DNA from: CAYRSS01 sp964426945
GTDB taxonomy: Bacteria; Planctomycetota; Phycisphaerae; UBA1845
Assembly (NCBI GenBank): GCA_964426945.1
Contig: CAYRSS010000019.1
Location: 1-64,000, forward strand
Direction: 5' to 3'
Length of the DNA: 64,000 nucleotides
The notes beneath the pieces are model-generated. The model made no database searches, had not been told where the DNA came from, and was given only the letters and a program-made list of their open reading frames with translations. A program made the position numbers and the translations under genes. Shown here in pieces: positions 18,165 through 26,918 of the stretch. Numbering within the stretch: the first letter of the stretch is position 1; every line of letters starts with the position of its first letter.

Positions 18165-19103
18165 ATGCCACCAGACGCCCGCATCCTGATTGTGGCCAAC
18201 CCGACATCAGGGCGCGGGCGCGGCTCGGACATGGCCTCGCGCGTCGCCGCCGCGCTGCGCCGGCGGAGCGCCGCCGTCGACATCCGCTACACCGCCCACG
18301 CGGGCGACGGTGAGCGTATCGCCCGGGAGATGCTGGCCGACGCGGCATCGCGCCCGCGATGCATCGTGGCCTGCGGCGGCGACGGCACCATCCAGGAGGT
18401 CGTCAACGCCCTGATGGCCGATCGCGCCGCCGCGCCCAACGACGACGAACCCGTCGCGCTGGGCCTCGCCCCGGCCGGCCGCTGCAACGACTTCGCCCGC
18501 GTGCTGGGAATCCGCAAGGATCCGGAGGTCATCGCCGACGCCCTGCTTGCCGGCCGGCGATGCCCGATCGATCTCGGACGGGTCAACGGGCGCTACTTCT
18601 GCACGGTGGTCACGGCGGGCATCGATGCGGAGGTTTCGCAGTTCGTCGACACGATGCGCATGCCGCTGAAGGGCACCATCGCCTACATCTACGGCGCGAT
18701 GCGCGTCCTTGCCCGCTACCGGGCGCCGCAGGTGCGCGTGACGGGGGACTTCGGCGACGTGGAGGGACCGATCTTCCTCGCGTCGAGCGCGAACACCTCT
18801 TCGTACGGCGGGGCGATCCCCATCGCGCCGGGCGCGTCGCCGGTCGACGGGTTGCTGTCGCTGTGCATCATCCGGGCGATGCCGCGGTGGCGGGCGCTGA
18901 TGCTGGTGCCGCAGGTGCTGATGGGGCGGCACGAACGGCTGCGCGAAGTGCGGATCGTCGCGACCAGGCAGGTCAGGATCGAGTCCGACGAGTGCCTGCG
19001 GCTCTGGGCCGACGGCGAGCCGGTCGCCGAAACGCCGGCGACGATCGACGTCCTGTCCCACGCGATCGATGTGATGCTGCCGCCCGGCGCCCCGTGGCAC
19101 TGA
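18165..19103 (+). CDS. Diacylglycerol/lipid kinase family protein (YegS-like)
   Basis: The 312-residue protein has the DAGK catalytic domain: ILIVANPTSGRGRG (about residues 6-19), the nucleotide loop CGGDGTIQEVVNALM (about 68-82), and LAPAGRCNDFARVLGI where the family usually has GTGNDFAR, so the GTG is replaced by GRC. C-terminal segments IDVLSHAIDVMLPPG fit the family end. It should phosphorylate a lipid or related alcohol with ATP. Its position after plsC, the ElbD-like enzyme and the phosphatase suggests a role in phospholipid or ether-lipid head-group supply. It meets the GspE-type gene tail to tail with only about 10 bp between. Confidence 0.88.
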   Translation: MPPDARILIVANPTSGRGRGSDMASRVAAALRRRSAAVDIRYTAHAGDGERIAREMLADAASRPRCIVACGGDGTIQEVVNALMADRAAAPNDDEPVALGLAPAGRCNDFARVLGIRKDPEVIADALLAGRRCPIDLGRVNGRYFCTVVTAGIDAEVSQFVDTMRMPLKGTIAYIYGAMRVLARYRAPQVRVTGDFGDVEGPIFLASSANTSSYGGAIPIAPGASPVDGLLSLCIIRAMPRWRALMLVPQVLMGRHERLREVRIVATRQVRIESDECLRLWADGEPVAETPATIDVLSHAIDVMLPPGAPWH

Positions 19104-19113
19104 GACGACGGCC

Positions 19114-20343
19114 TTACGACTGCATGTCGAGAATGCGCATTACTTCCTCGATGGTCGTCAGCCCCTCGGCGACCATGAGCTTGGCCGAGTGACGCAGCGG
19201 GATCATGCCCTGGGCGATGGCCTGGGCTTCGATCGCGTCGGGGCTGGCCACCCTCTGCACCAGTTCGCGGATCGTCGCATTGCACACCAGCATCTCGAAG
19301 ATGCCCGATCGCCCCTTGTAGCCGGTGTGGTTGCACGACGCGCAGCCGCGCCCCTGGTGTAGCACCGGCCGGGCGCCGCTCGGCAGCAGGTGGGCGATCT
19401 CGGCGAACATGTCCAACCCCGCGGTGCCGTCGAGCGTCTCGACGCAGTCCGGGCAGATCCGCCGCACGAGGTGCTGGGCGATGACGCCGCGCAGCGTGGC
19501 CGCCGCCAGGTGCGGATGGGCCCCCAGCCCGAGCATCGAGTGAATCGCGCCCGACGCGCTGGTCGAGTGCAGCGTGGCGAAGACGAGCTGCCCCGTCGCG
19601 GCGGCCCGCACCGTCGTGGTGGCCGTCCGGCTGTCGCGGACCTCACCCACCATGATGACGTCGGGGTCCTGCCGGAGCACCGCGGGAAGAATGTCGCCGA
19701 AGTCCAGCCCGATCCGCGGGAACACCTGGCTCTGGTGCACGCCCGGCAGGTCGAACTCGATCGGATCCTCCAGCGTGTTGATCTTGGCCGTGCCGTCGTT
19801 GAGCGCGCTGAGAATCGAGTAGAGCGTGGTGGTCTTGCCGCTGCCGGTCGAGCCGGTGACCAGCACCAGCCCGTGCGGCTGGCGGATCAGCGACCAGAGC
19901 ACCCCCTTCATCCGCGGCGGCAGCCCCAGCCGGTCGATGTCGAAGATCTGGTTGCGGCGGTCGAGGATGCGCAGGGCGAGATCCTCGCCGAAAAAGGTCC
20001 GCATCGTGCTCACACGTACGTCGACCGGCTCTTCACCGTCCATGACGATGATGCGGCCATCCTGCGGCTTGCGGTGCTCCGCCGGATCGAGACGGGCCTC
20101 GACTTTCGCATAGCCGATGACGCGCGTGCCCCAGTCCATCGACACGCGGCCCAGCTCGCGGAGCATGCCGTCGTGGCGGATGGTGATCGTGTAGCCGTGC
20201 TTCTGAGCGGAGAGGTACAGGTCGCCCGCGCCCTGGTGGGCGGCGTAGCGGATGAGCGTGTCAAACGATTCGCTCGCCGAGGCCGCCTGCTGGACGAGGT
20301 TGCGCACAACGGGCGAGGCGTTGGTCAGTACGGTGGCAATCAT
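19114..20343 (-). CDS. GspE/PilB-type secretion ATPase
   Basis: ATPase of the type II secretion / type IV pilus assembly family, 409 residues, shorter than PilB (about 560) because the N-terminal N1 domain is absent. Motifs: Walker A TGSTGSGKTTTLY, Asp box NTLEDPIEF, Walker B RQDPDVIMVGEVRDSRTA, His box VFATLHSTSASGAIHSML, and a four-Cys zinc site RRICPDC ... GCASCNHTGYKGRSGIFE. The start is placed at the ATG whose bases overlap the stop of the upstream STAS gene (ATGA), indicating coupling. No other secretion-machine genes adjoin it, although prepilin and secretin-like proteins occur elsewhere in the window. Confidence 0.9.
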   Translation of the reverse strand: MIATVLTNASPVVRNLVQQAASASESFDTLIRYAAHQGAGDLYLSAQKHGYTITIRHDGMLRELGRVSMDWGTRVIGYAKVEARLDPAEHRKPQDGRIIVMDGEEPVDVRVSTMRTFFGEDLALRILDRRNQIFDIDRLGLPPRMKGVLWSLIRQPHGLVLVTGSTGSGKTTTLYSILSALNDGTAKINTLEDPIEFDLPGVHQSQVFPRIGLDFGDILPAVLRQDPDVIMVGEVRDSRTATTTVRAAATGQLVFATLHSTSASGAIHSMLGLGAHPHLAAATLRGVIAQHLVRRICPDCVETLDGTAGLDMFAEIAHLLPSGARPVLHQGRGCASCNHTGYKGRSGIFEMLVCNATIRELVQRVASPDAIEAQAIAQGMIPLRHSAKLMVAEGLTTIEEVMRILDMQS

Positions 20344-20711
20344 GCGGTGAGCATCTCCCGGGCCCCGTCCATGTCCTGGGCAACGGGGATGAGCCGCGAC
20401 AGGCCGACGACGTCGAACGTCTGACCGATGACGGGCGGCACGTCGCACAGCACCAGCCGGCCGCCCCCGCCGCGCAGCTCGCGGTGCACCGCCAGCAGCG
20501 AGGAGATGCCCGCCGAATCAATGAAGCTGACCGCCGCCAGGTTGAGCACCACCGGGCTGGTCGCCCAGGCGGCGCCGGCCGTGGCCAGCAGCGATTCGCG
20601 AATCTGGGCGTCAGCACCCCACCCGATGTGCCCCGACGCGCGGACGCAGCAGACCTCCGCGGCGCGGGCCTCGGAGGGGGTAGCGGATTTCGTGTTCAGT
20701 TCCGAAGTCAT
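20340..20711 (-). CDS. STAS domain protein (anti-sigma factor antagonist type)
   Basis: The 123-residue protein is a single STAS domain like SpoIIAA/RsbV. The core reads VVLNLAAVSFIDSAGISSLLAVHREL, with the phosphorylatable Ser in DSAG, then GRLVLCDVPPVIGQTFDVVGLSRLI. The start at 20711 is chosen because AGGAATCC precedes it and the longer upstream frame has no domain sequence. It is coupled by ATGA overlap to the GspE-type ATPase gene, an unusual partner for a partner-switching protein. No anti-sigma kinase or sigma factor adjoins it. Confidence 0.85.
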   Translation of the reverse strand: MTSELNTKSATPSEARAAEVCCVRASGHIGWGADAQIRESLLATAGAAWATSPVVLNLAAVSFIDSAGISSLLAVHRELRGGGGRLVLCDVPPVIGQTFDVVGLSRLIPVAQDMDGAREMLTA

Positions 20712-21288
20712 GCAGGATTCCTGAGAGCGCCCGAGGCCGAAGCACGCCGTCGCCGTGGCGACCGGGCGGCAGATCCTCCGAAGGCCGACGACCCGGCCGG
20801 GCAGGTTCGACACGTGGCGCGCCCCAATTCCCTTGTCGGCGGGGCCGTCTCGCGAGTGTTGCCCCAACCCCTGAATCACGCCGCAGCAGGGCGATAACGG
20901 GTGGACCCGACGGGGGATAGTCCGGATTCCGCTCGCCGAGCGAGTCGATGCGCGGCGCCGGGCACGCGGCCATTCGCCGCCGTGCCGGCCGGGTCCGTGC
21001 AGGCGTCGCGCAGGCCCCGGCGAGCAGCGCTGATCGCCAGTCAGCCGGCCGCCATCTATCGGACGATGGCTCTTCCCCGGGCATTTCCGCCGCGCAGCCC
21101 CGACCTTTTCGTGTAAGAACCGATCCGCGGCCGCCGTTCCCCTCCTGTCGTGGCCGGGGGACCGAAAAACCGGCCGGGAGTCTGGGAATGGGCTTGATGT
21201 TGAGACATTCTCGGAACTATGGTGGTCGGATCACTTCCATAGCCTGACTCCGTTCCTGGCGTCATTGCCTTTCAGAAGGAGGGTTGTC
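20712..21288. other. Divergent intergenic region
   Basis: These 577 bases separate the leftward STAS/GspE pair from the rightward dockerin protein. Apart from the promoter-like element at 21194-21223 and a perfect Shine-Dalgarno at 21276-21283, I see no gene or known RNA family. Confidence 0.5.
21194..21223 (+). promoter_or_regulatory. Candidate promoter of the secreted dockerin protein
   Basis: TTGATG (21194-21199) and TATGGT (21218-21223) are spaced by 18 nt, about 65 nt before the GTG start. The spot is less GC-rich than its surroundings. Confidence 0.45.
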
Positions 21289-23610
21289 GTGTTGCGACGC
21301 AGTACCGCATTCAGCCTGATCGTCTTCATCCTCAGCACTGCCCCGGCTCCGGGGGCCACGCTGACCATCGTGGCCCTGGACGGTCCTCACGCGTACACCG
21401 GCGGTGTCCCCTCGCTGACCAACGGCGGAGTCGGCATCAACGCCAGCGGCGGCGGGTTGCCCCCGAGCGCCGGCGGACCGGGGATCACGGTGGAGCAGGG
21501 CTGCACGGCGCGAATCGGCGTCGTGGTCGAACTGCGAGACGGAGTTCCGAACCAGCTCAGCATCGCCAACATTTACTTCACCGGCGCGCCCAGTGGCTCG
21601 CCGGGGGCGGTGGATCTGGCGGGCGTCGTACACACGGCGACCAACGCTGGCGGCAACCTGTGGAACAGATGTCAATTCACCACCGGAATGGACCATTGGA
21701 TCGCCGGCGCCACCGGCGGTGGCCAGCCGACGCTGACCGGCGGCGGCCCCGCGCCGTTCGTCGAGAACTTCCATGTGCTCGCCGACGACAGCTCCGGACT
21801 GGGTGGCGGCAGCGGGAACACCTTCGACCAGCCGAACGCGACGTTCCTGCTCACCGAGATCGTCGTCCACGGCGTGGGGCCGGTCGGGGCCGAGGCCCGC
21901 GTCAACTTCGACGTCGCGCCGGGCGCCACCTTCCTCGCGTCGGATGCGTTCACGCCTTTCACCTTCCAGAACGCGGATCCGCCGCCGGCGGGCGCCTTCA
22001 ACGGACTCGGCCGCTGGTGGGCGCGCAACGGCCGCCTGGCGACGAACGCCTTCCCGATCGAAATCATCGACCCCTGCAACGTGACGGACGTGGGCGGATG
22101 CTGCCTGCAGGATGGTTGCGCGGAAGCGATAGCCTCGGATGAGTGTGCCCTGCTCGGCGGCAGTTTCCTGGGGGCAGACGTCGCCTGTTTCCCCGGCGCA
22201 TGTGGGGATGGCGCGTGCTGCATCGCCGACATGTGCGAGATAGTCCCGGAGGATCGCTGCCTGGCGTTCGGCGGCGTCTTCCACGGCGTCGGCGCGGCCT
22301 GCCAGCCCACCACCTGCGAGTCGATCGGCGCGTGCTGCCTGCCAGACGCCAGCGCCTGCGTCTATCGCGATGAAGTGACATGCACCGCCCTCGGAGGCAG
22401 CTTCCTCGGCATCGGCGAGGTGTGCGTCGGGGCGCAGACCGTGCTCGTCCCTGACCACAGCGCGCCCAACCCGGCCCTCTGGACGCACACGATCCAGACG
22501 ATCGCCCCGGGCACGTGCGACAACCTTCGCGGCGTCGAGCCGGCCTGCGTCAACTCGCCCGTGAAGTTCGACGCCTGGATCACCTGGGTAGGCGGGACGA
22601 GCTGCCACGACTTCGGTCAGCCCGACGCCGTGCCGCTCCCGGCCGGCTTCTTCGGGCCGGGGTCCGACCCCTTCACCGGGACGATCTGCTTCGTCGGCGA
22701 ACCGCTCGGCATCACCCCCTGGGGCGACTTCGGCAGCGCCGACACCATCGTGCGACGCTACGGCGATCCCTTCACGCGCTTCGCTCCCGTCTCGCCGACG
22801 CCCGCCACGGTCGACATCGAGATTGTCGCCCTCAACCTCGTCAGCACCGCGCCGATCAACGTCACCTACAACGGGGGCACCAACCCGGAACCGTGGTCCG
22901 TCCGGGTCGACCTGTCCGCAGTACACACCGATGCCAATCCGAGCAACGACCCGCCGCTCGGTTCGCTCACGGCCGTCAAGAGCCATTGCAACGGCGGAAC
23001 CTATTCATCTTTCGTCTCCGTCCAGCCCCGGTTCACCTTCGCGAAGGTCTCCAACCCGGGCGAGACGCACGTCTTCGACACCGGCCTCGCGGGCCAGCCG
23101 CCCGTCACGATGACGATGGACGAGGACCACTGGGTCATGGACCCGGACCCGCTGCTGCTGACGTCGAACCCGGTCTGCTCGAACTTCCGGCCGGGCCTGC
23201 AGGAGAACGAGCCGACCACGGACTGCCTCGGGGCCTGCTGCCGCGAGTCGGGCTGCACCCAGGAAACGGCCGCCTGCGCGTTCGTCTGCAACGTGTACGA
23301 TCACGCGCCGCCGACGTTCCTCGGTTGCTTCGGCGACATCGACGGCAACGGCGTGGTCAACGCCGGCGACCGTGGTTTCGTCAGCGCCAACATCGGGGCC
23401 ACCGACAGGATCCTGGTTTGCCGGCACGACATCGACGGGAACGGCGTCGTCAACGCCGGCGACCGCGGCTTCGTCTCGGCCAACATCGGCCAGTGCGTGG
23501 ACCTGCCCGACTACCAGAACGGCAGCGGGCTGAACCATGGCGTCCCCGACACGCGGTTCGACAACGGCAGCTTCCTCGGCATCGGGTCCTCCTGCGACCA
23601 GTGTCCGTAG
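21289..23610 (+). CDS. Secreted protein with cysteine-rich GACC repeats and dockerin-like domain
   Basis: About 773 residues with a signal peptide (LRRSTAFSLIVFILSTAPAPGA). The start is GTG at 21289 or TTG at 21292; both follow AAGGAGGG (21276-21283). The N-terminal 260 residues are beta-rich and unassigned. Then come three tandem cysteine-rich units (GGCCLQDGC..., GACCIADMC..., GACCLPDASAC..., each followed by GG-F-G), a second unassigned region, a fourth unit (GACCRESGC), and two EF-hand-like dockerin repeats, DIDGNGVVNAGDRGFVSANIG, about 75 bp apart and nearly identical. Dockerin-like tails are common on planctomycete exported proteins. Function unknown. Confidence 0.8.
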   Translation: MLRRSTAFSLIVFILSTAPAPGATLTIVALDGPHAYTGGVPSLTNGGVGINASGGGLPPSAGGPGITVEQGCTARIGVVVELRDGVPNQLSIANIYFTGAPSGSPGAVDLAGVVHTATNAGGNLWNRCQFTTGMDHWIAGATGGGQPTLTGGGPAPFVENFHVLADDSSGLGGGSGNTFDQPNATFLLTEIVVHGVGPVGAEARVNFDVAPGATFLASDAFTPFTFQNADPPPAGAFNGLGRWWARNGRLATNAFPIEIIDPCNVTDVGGCCLQDGCAEAIASDECALLGGSFLGADVACFPGACGDGACCIADMCEIVPEDRCLAFGGVFHGVGAACQPTTCESIGACCLPDASACVYRDEVTCTALGGSFLGIGEVCVGAQTVLVPDHSAPNPALWTHTIQTIAPGTCDNLRGVEPACVNSPVKFDAWITWVGGTSCHDFGQPDAVPLPAGFFGPGSDPFTGTICFVGEPLGITPWGDFGSADTIVRRYGDPFTRFAPVSPTPATVDIEIVALNLVSTAPINVTYNGGTNPEPWSVRVDLSAVHTDANPSNDPPLGSLTAVKSHCNGGTYSSFVSVQPRFTFAKVSNPGETHVFDTGLAGQPPVTMTMDEDHWVMDPDPLLLTSNPVCSNFRPGLQENEPTTDCLGACCRESGCTQETAACAFVCNVYDHAPPTFLGCFGDIDGNGVVNAGDRGFVSANIGATDRILVCRHDIDGNGVVNAGDRGFVSANIGQCVDLPDYQNGSGLNHGVPDTRFDNGSFLGIGSSCDQCP

Positions 23611-23681
23611 GAGGCTTCTCGAGGGCACCGGTCGGCGACCAGCCGCTCGCATTGCCCACGATCACCGCGCGTTGTATCCTC

Positions 23682-23721
23682 GCCGCCCGCCCGCGAATCC
23701 ATCGCCGGCGGGCGGCTTTTT
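23682..23721 (+). terminator. Strong intrinsic terminator after the dockerin gene
   Basis: GCCGCCCGCC (23682-23691) pairs perfectly with GGCGGGCGGC (23707-23716), followed by TTTTT (23717-23721). The T-run touches the GTG start of the SDR gene. Confidence 0.85.
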
Positions 23722-24519
23722 GTGCGCTACGACCTCACCAACCGAGTCGTCTTCATTACCGGCGCCTCCACCGGCATCGGGCGGGCCTGCGCGGTGGAAT
23801 ACCATCGCGCCGGAGCGCGCGTCGTGCTCGCGGCACGCTCGGCGGACAAGCTCGCCGTGCTGGCCGGGGAGCTGGGCGAGGAGCGCGCCCTGCCCGTCGC
23901 GATGGACGTGACCGACCCCGCCCAGCGCGCCGCCGCCCTCGCCGAGGCGCGGCACCGATTCGGCGCCATCGACGTGCTGGTCAACAACGCCGGCTGGGCC
24001 AGCTTCACCTCGGTCGCAGCCATGCCCGCCGAGCACGCCGAGCGCATGCTCGCCCTGAACCTCGCCGCGCCGATCGCCATGACCCAGGCGGTGCTGCCCG
24101 AGATGCTCGCCCGCCGGAGCGGCCAGATCGTCAGCATTGCCTCCGTGCTGGGCCACCAGCCCATGCCGCGCATGACGGTTTACAGCGCCACCAAGGCGGC
24201 GATCTGTTCGTTCTGTTCCGGACTGCGGATGGAGCTCCGCGGCACGGGCGTGGATGTGATCCTCGTCTGCCCCGGCTCGACGGCGAGCGAGTTCTGGACT
24301 TCCGCCGGTTCGGTAGACGCCAAGGCCACCCGCCTGGCGAGTACCCAGTACACCCCGGCCCGCGTCGCCCGGGCGGTGGTCTCCGCTTCCCGCCGCCGCC
24401 GCTCGGAGACGGTCCTCAGCGCCGAAGGCAAGGCGATCGTCCTGATCCGCCGCGTCTCCCGCCCGCTGGCCGACTGGATCATGTACCTCGTCGGCAAGGG
24501 CTCGATGCCCCCGGCGTAG
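23722..24519 (+). CDS. Short-chain dehydrogenase/reductase
   Basis: Classical SDR of 265 residues. Cofactor motif TGASTGIG (about residues 13-20), the structural NNAG (about 87-90), catalytic Ser in IVSIASVLGHQP and YSATK (about 153-157). The GTG start gives RYDLTNRVVFITGAS, exactly the family N-terminus, so the call of this start is firm even though the codon abuts the poly-T of a terminator and no Shine-Dalgarno precedes it. A leaderless or read-through transcript is implied. Substrate unknown. Confidence 0.9.
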   Translation: MRYDLTNRVVFITGASTGIGRACAVEYHRAGARVVLAARSADKLAVLAGELGEERALPVAMDVTDPAQRAAALAEARHRFGAIDVLVNNAGWASFTSVAAMPAEHAERMLALNLAAPIAMTQAVLPEMLARRSGQIVSIASVLGHQPMPRMTVYSATKAAICSFCSGLRMELRGTGVDVILVCPGSTASEFWTSAGSVDAKATRLASTQYTPARVARAVVSASRRRRSETVLSAEGKAIVLIRRVSRPLADWIMYLVGKGSMPPA

Positions 24520-24880
24520 CGCAACCCCTGCGCCGTCCATTGCTTAGCCTTTGCCGCTCGACTGACGGCCCTTCTTTGTGCAATCGCATAAGATCGCCGC
24601 CTCGTCGCCGTCAGCCTCACGCCGCGGGCGAGCGCCGGCCGATGCATTCCCATTCGGGGCAGCCCGACTTGAACCGGGGCGGTCTGACACTAAGCTACAG
24701 GGTTCCGGGCTGGCCTCCGGGCCGCTGCGCGGTATAATGAAGTGGCCTAGGCTGCTCCGGCGGCGCAACGAGCGCTTGGCCGGAGCCCGCAGTCATCCTT
24801 CCATACCGCAGGCCGGATCGCCGCCCGGAAGTGCGACGATCAGACGACGACGAGTGAACCCACGAAGCGAGGAGTTCAGC
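24520..24880. other. Intergenic region before the secretin-domain-like gene
   Basis: No gene is supported in these 361 bases. The notable feature is a perfect TATAAT at 24733-24738. Confidence 0.5.
24733..24738 (+). promoter_or_regulatory. Perfect -10 element TATAAT
   Basis: TATAAT stands out in a very GC-rich stretch, about 140 nt upstream of the GTG at 24881. No convincing -35 lies at 16-19 nt spacing, so it may need an activator or be incidental. Confidence 0.4.
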
Positions 24881-25699
24881 GTGATCAGGAATCGAATCCA
24901 TGTCGGTGTGCTGGCGGGCGTGTTTGCGCTGCCGGCGTGCGCCTTCGCCCAGACCGCCGCGACGGCGGAGGGCACGGCGCCGGCGATCGACGTCGCCCGG
25001 GAAGTCGGCCGGACCCGCGCCACGCGCAACGCCGCCATTGCGACCCTCCGCAAGCGGGTTGACTCGGTTGAGTGGAACGAAGTCAGCTTCGAGTTCTTCA
25101 TCGAGTGGCTGCGCGAGCAGGGCGAAGGCTCGATGAACGTCGTCCCCGCTTGGAACCCGCTGGGCATCGCCGGCGTCGAGCAGGAAACCCTCATCACCCT
25201 GTCGCTGCGCAATGCGACCGTGGCCGAGGTGCTGGACGAGGCTATCAGCCAGATTTCGCTCGACAACACGGTCCGCTATCGCGCGGTGGGCAACACGCTC
25301 CGCCTGTCGACCGAGTCGGACTTCAACCGCAAGCTCTACATCCGCACCTATGACGTGACGGACCTGCTGTTCCGCGTACCCGACTTCACCGACGCCCCCG
25401 AGATCGACCTGGAGAACCAGCAGGCCTCCGGCGGTGGCGGTGGCGGCGCGGGCGGCACCTCGCAGCCGGTCTTCAGCGGTAGCGGTGGCGGCGGCGGCGA
25501 GGATGAAGACGACGAGGGTGAGGAGGAGATCGAAGAGCGCATGCAGGAGATCGCCGACCTCATCCAGGAAGTGATCGAGCCGCAGTTCTGGGATGTGAAC
25601 GCCGGCCCGGGTGCGATCCGCTCCTACAACAAGATGCTCGTCGTCCGCGCGTCGATCGAGATTCACGAAGAGATCGCCGGCTACTTCTCCTTCCAGTAA
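24881..25699 (+). CDS. Exported protein resembling secretin N-domain (STN-like), planctomycete type
   Basis: The 272-residue product has a signal peptide (IRNRIHVGVLAGVFALPACAFA). Residues about 45-150 (VEWNEVSFEFFIEWLREQG, LITLSLRNATVAEVLDEAISQI, RYRAVGNTLRLSTES) follow the STN/secretin N0 domain pattern. Next is YIRTYDVTDLLFRVPDF, a typical junction in secretin-related proteins, then a glycine-rich stretch and an acidic stretch (EDEDDEGEEEIEERM), and a short C-terminal beta domain (RSYNKMLVVRASIEIHEEIAGYF). It lacks a secretin pore domain. GTG at 24881 follows GAGGAG (24869-24874) by 6 nt. Role unknown, possibly scaffold or periplasmic part of a secretion system. Confidence 0.75.
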   Translation: MIRNRIHVGVLAGVFALPACAFAQTAATAEGTAPAIDVAREVGRTRATRNAAIATLRKRVDSVEWNEVSFEFFIEWLREQGEGSMNVVPAWNPLGIAGVEQETLITLSLRNATVAEVLDEAISQISLDNTVRYRAVGNTLRLSTESDFNRKLYIRTYDVTDLLFRVPDFTDAPEIDLENQQASGGGGGGAGGTSQPVFSGSGGGGGEDEDDEGEEEIEERMQEIADLIQEVIEPQFWDVNAGPGAIRSYNKMLVVRASIEIHEEIAGYFSFQ

Positions 25700-25724
25700 A
25701 CCGACCGGTCATACTGTCTGCCGA

Positions 25725-26021
25725 TCAGGATCGAGCACGATCCAGCGCCTGCCGGACCACCGCGGCGCTGACGTCCTCGATCCTGATCGTTTTTACCGGC
25801 GACGTCTCGCCTGTCACCACGCGTACCTGCCGGCTGCGGATGCCCAGCCACTTGGCCAGCGCCTCGCACACCGCGCGGTTGGCCTTGCCCTTCTCGGGCG
25901 CAGCGGCGACGGCCACCTTCAGCCGCCCGGCCCACTCGCCGCCGATCTGCGTGCGGGACGCGCCGGGCACGACCTTCACCGGCAGCAGGACCGCCGATCC
26001 CTCTGTCGAGAGCTCGATCAT
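25725..26021 (-). CDS. DUF167 (YggU) family protein
   Basis: The 98-residue protein matches the DUF167/YggU family: LPVKVVPGASRTQIGGEWAGRLKV, then AAPEKGKANRAVCEALAKWLGI and VRVVTGETSPVKTIRI. The family is small, conserved and of unknown function, and in many genomes adjoins proC/YggS/YggT. Here proC starts 79 bp away on the other strand, consistent with that link. The start MIELSTEG at 26021 is chosen because it matches the family N-terminus; a longer frame upstream overlaps proC. Confidence 0.9.
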   Translation of the reverse strand: MIELSTEGSAVLLPVKVVPGASRTQIGGEWAGRLKVAVAAAPEKGKANRAVCEALAKWLGIRSRQVRVVTGETSPVKTIRIEDVSAAVVRQALDRARS

Positions 26022-26099
26022 GCCGATATGGTAGCGTTCGACGCGCCGCCCGGGCAGCGGGTGACGGCGGGCGGGCCTCAACCCCGCGGGAGAGACCTC

Positions 26100-26918
26100 G
26101 TGCGACCCCACTACGAGATCGGCATCATCGGATCGGGCAATGCGGCCGAGGGTATCGTCCACGGCGTGCTGCGCAACAGCGTCCTGCTCGACGACCGCAT
26201 GATCGCCTCAGACCCCAATGAGCACCGCCGCCGCCTCTTCAAGGACCGCTTCCGCATCGCCGTCACCGACGACAACCGCTTCCTCGTCGACAACAGCTAC
26301 ATCGTAATCCTCGCCATCAAGCCGCAGCAGTTCGCCGAGGTGGCCCGGGGGTTTGCCGACCTGATCCGCGAAGATCACCTGGTCGTCTCGATCATGGCGG
26401 GCGTGTCGACGGCCACGGTGGAGAAGGCCTTCCCCGACGTCAGCGCCCGCGTAGTGCGGGTGATGCCCAACCTGCCGATGCACGTCGGCGCCGGAATGGC
26501 GGGGGTGTGCTGCGGCGCCCATGCGCAGGAGGTGGACCGCCTGCATGCTCAACGCATCTTCGACGCCGGCGGACGGTCGATCGTCATCGAAGACGAAGGC
26601 CTGATGGACGCCGTCACCGCCGTCTCCGGATCGGGGCCGGCGTACTTTTACTATTTTGTCGAGGCGGTGATCGCCGCGGGGGTGAAGGCAGGGCTTTCCC
26701 CCCAGCAGGCGGGGTTGCTCGCGAAGCAGTCGTGCCTCGGGGCGGCCCGCATGATGCTGGAAACCGGCGAGGCGCCGGCCGACCTGCGCCAGAAGGTGAC
26801 CTCTCCCGGCGGCACGACCCAGGCGGCGATCGAATCGATGACAGCCAGCCGCGTGTTCGAACAGATCGAGGCGGGCGTGCTTGCCGCCTGGCGGCGCAGT
26901 CGCGAACTGGGCGGCTGA
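26100..26918 (+). CDS. proC: Pyrroline-5-carboxylate reductase
   Basis: Last step of proline synthesis, reducing 1-pyrroline-5-carboxylate with NAD(P)H. The 272-residue protein begins at a GTG preceded by GGGAGA (26088-26093). Rossmann loop IGIIGSGNAAEGI (about residues 6-18; the usual GNM is GNA), VILAIKPQQ, VVRVMPNLPMHVGAGM, and the family signature GPAYFYYFVEAVIAAGVKAGL followed by VTSPGGTTQAAIESM. Divergent from the DUF167 gene, which supports the assignment. Confidence 0.95.
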   Translation: MRPHYEIGIIGSGNAAEGIVHGVLRNSVLLDDRMIASDPNEHRRRLFKDRFRIAVTDDNRFLVDNSYIVILAIKPQQFAEVARGFADLIREDHLVVSIMAGVSTATVEKAFPDVSARVVRVMPNLPMHVGAGMAGVCCGAHAQEVDRLHAQRIFDAGGRSIVIEDEGLMDAVTAVSGSGPAYFYYFVEAVIAAGVKAGLSPQQAGLLAKQSCLGAARMMLETGEAPADLRQKVTSPGGTTQAAIESMTASRVFEQIEAGVLAAWRRSRELGG

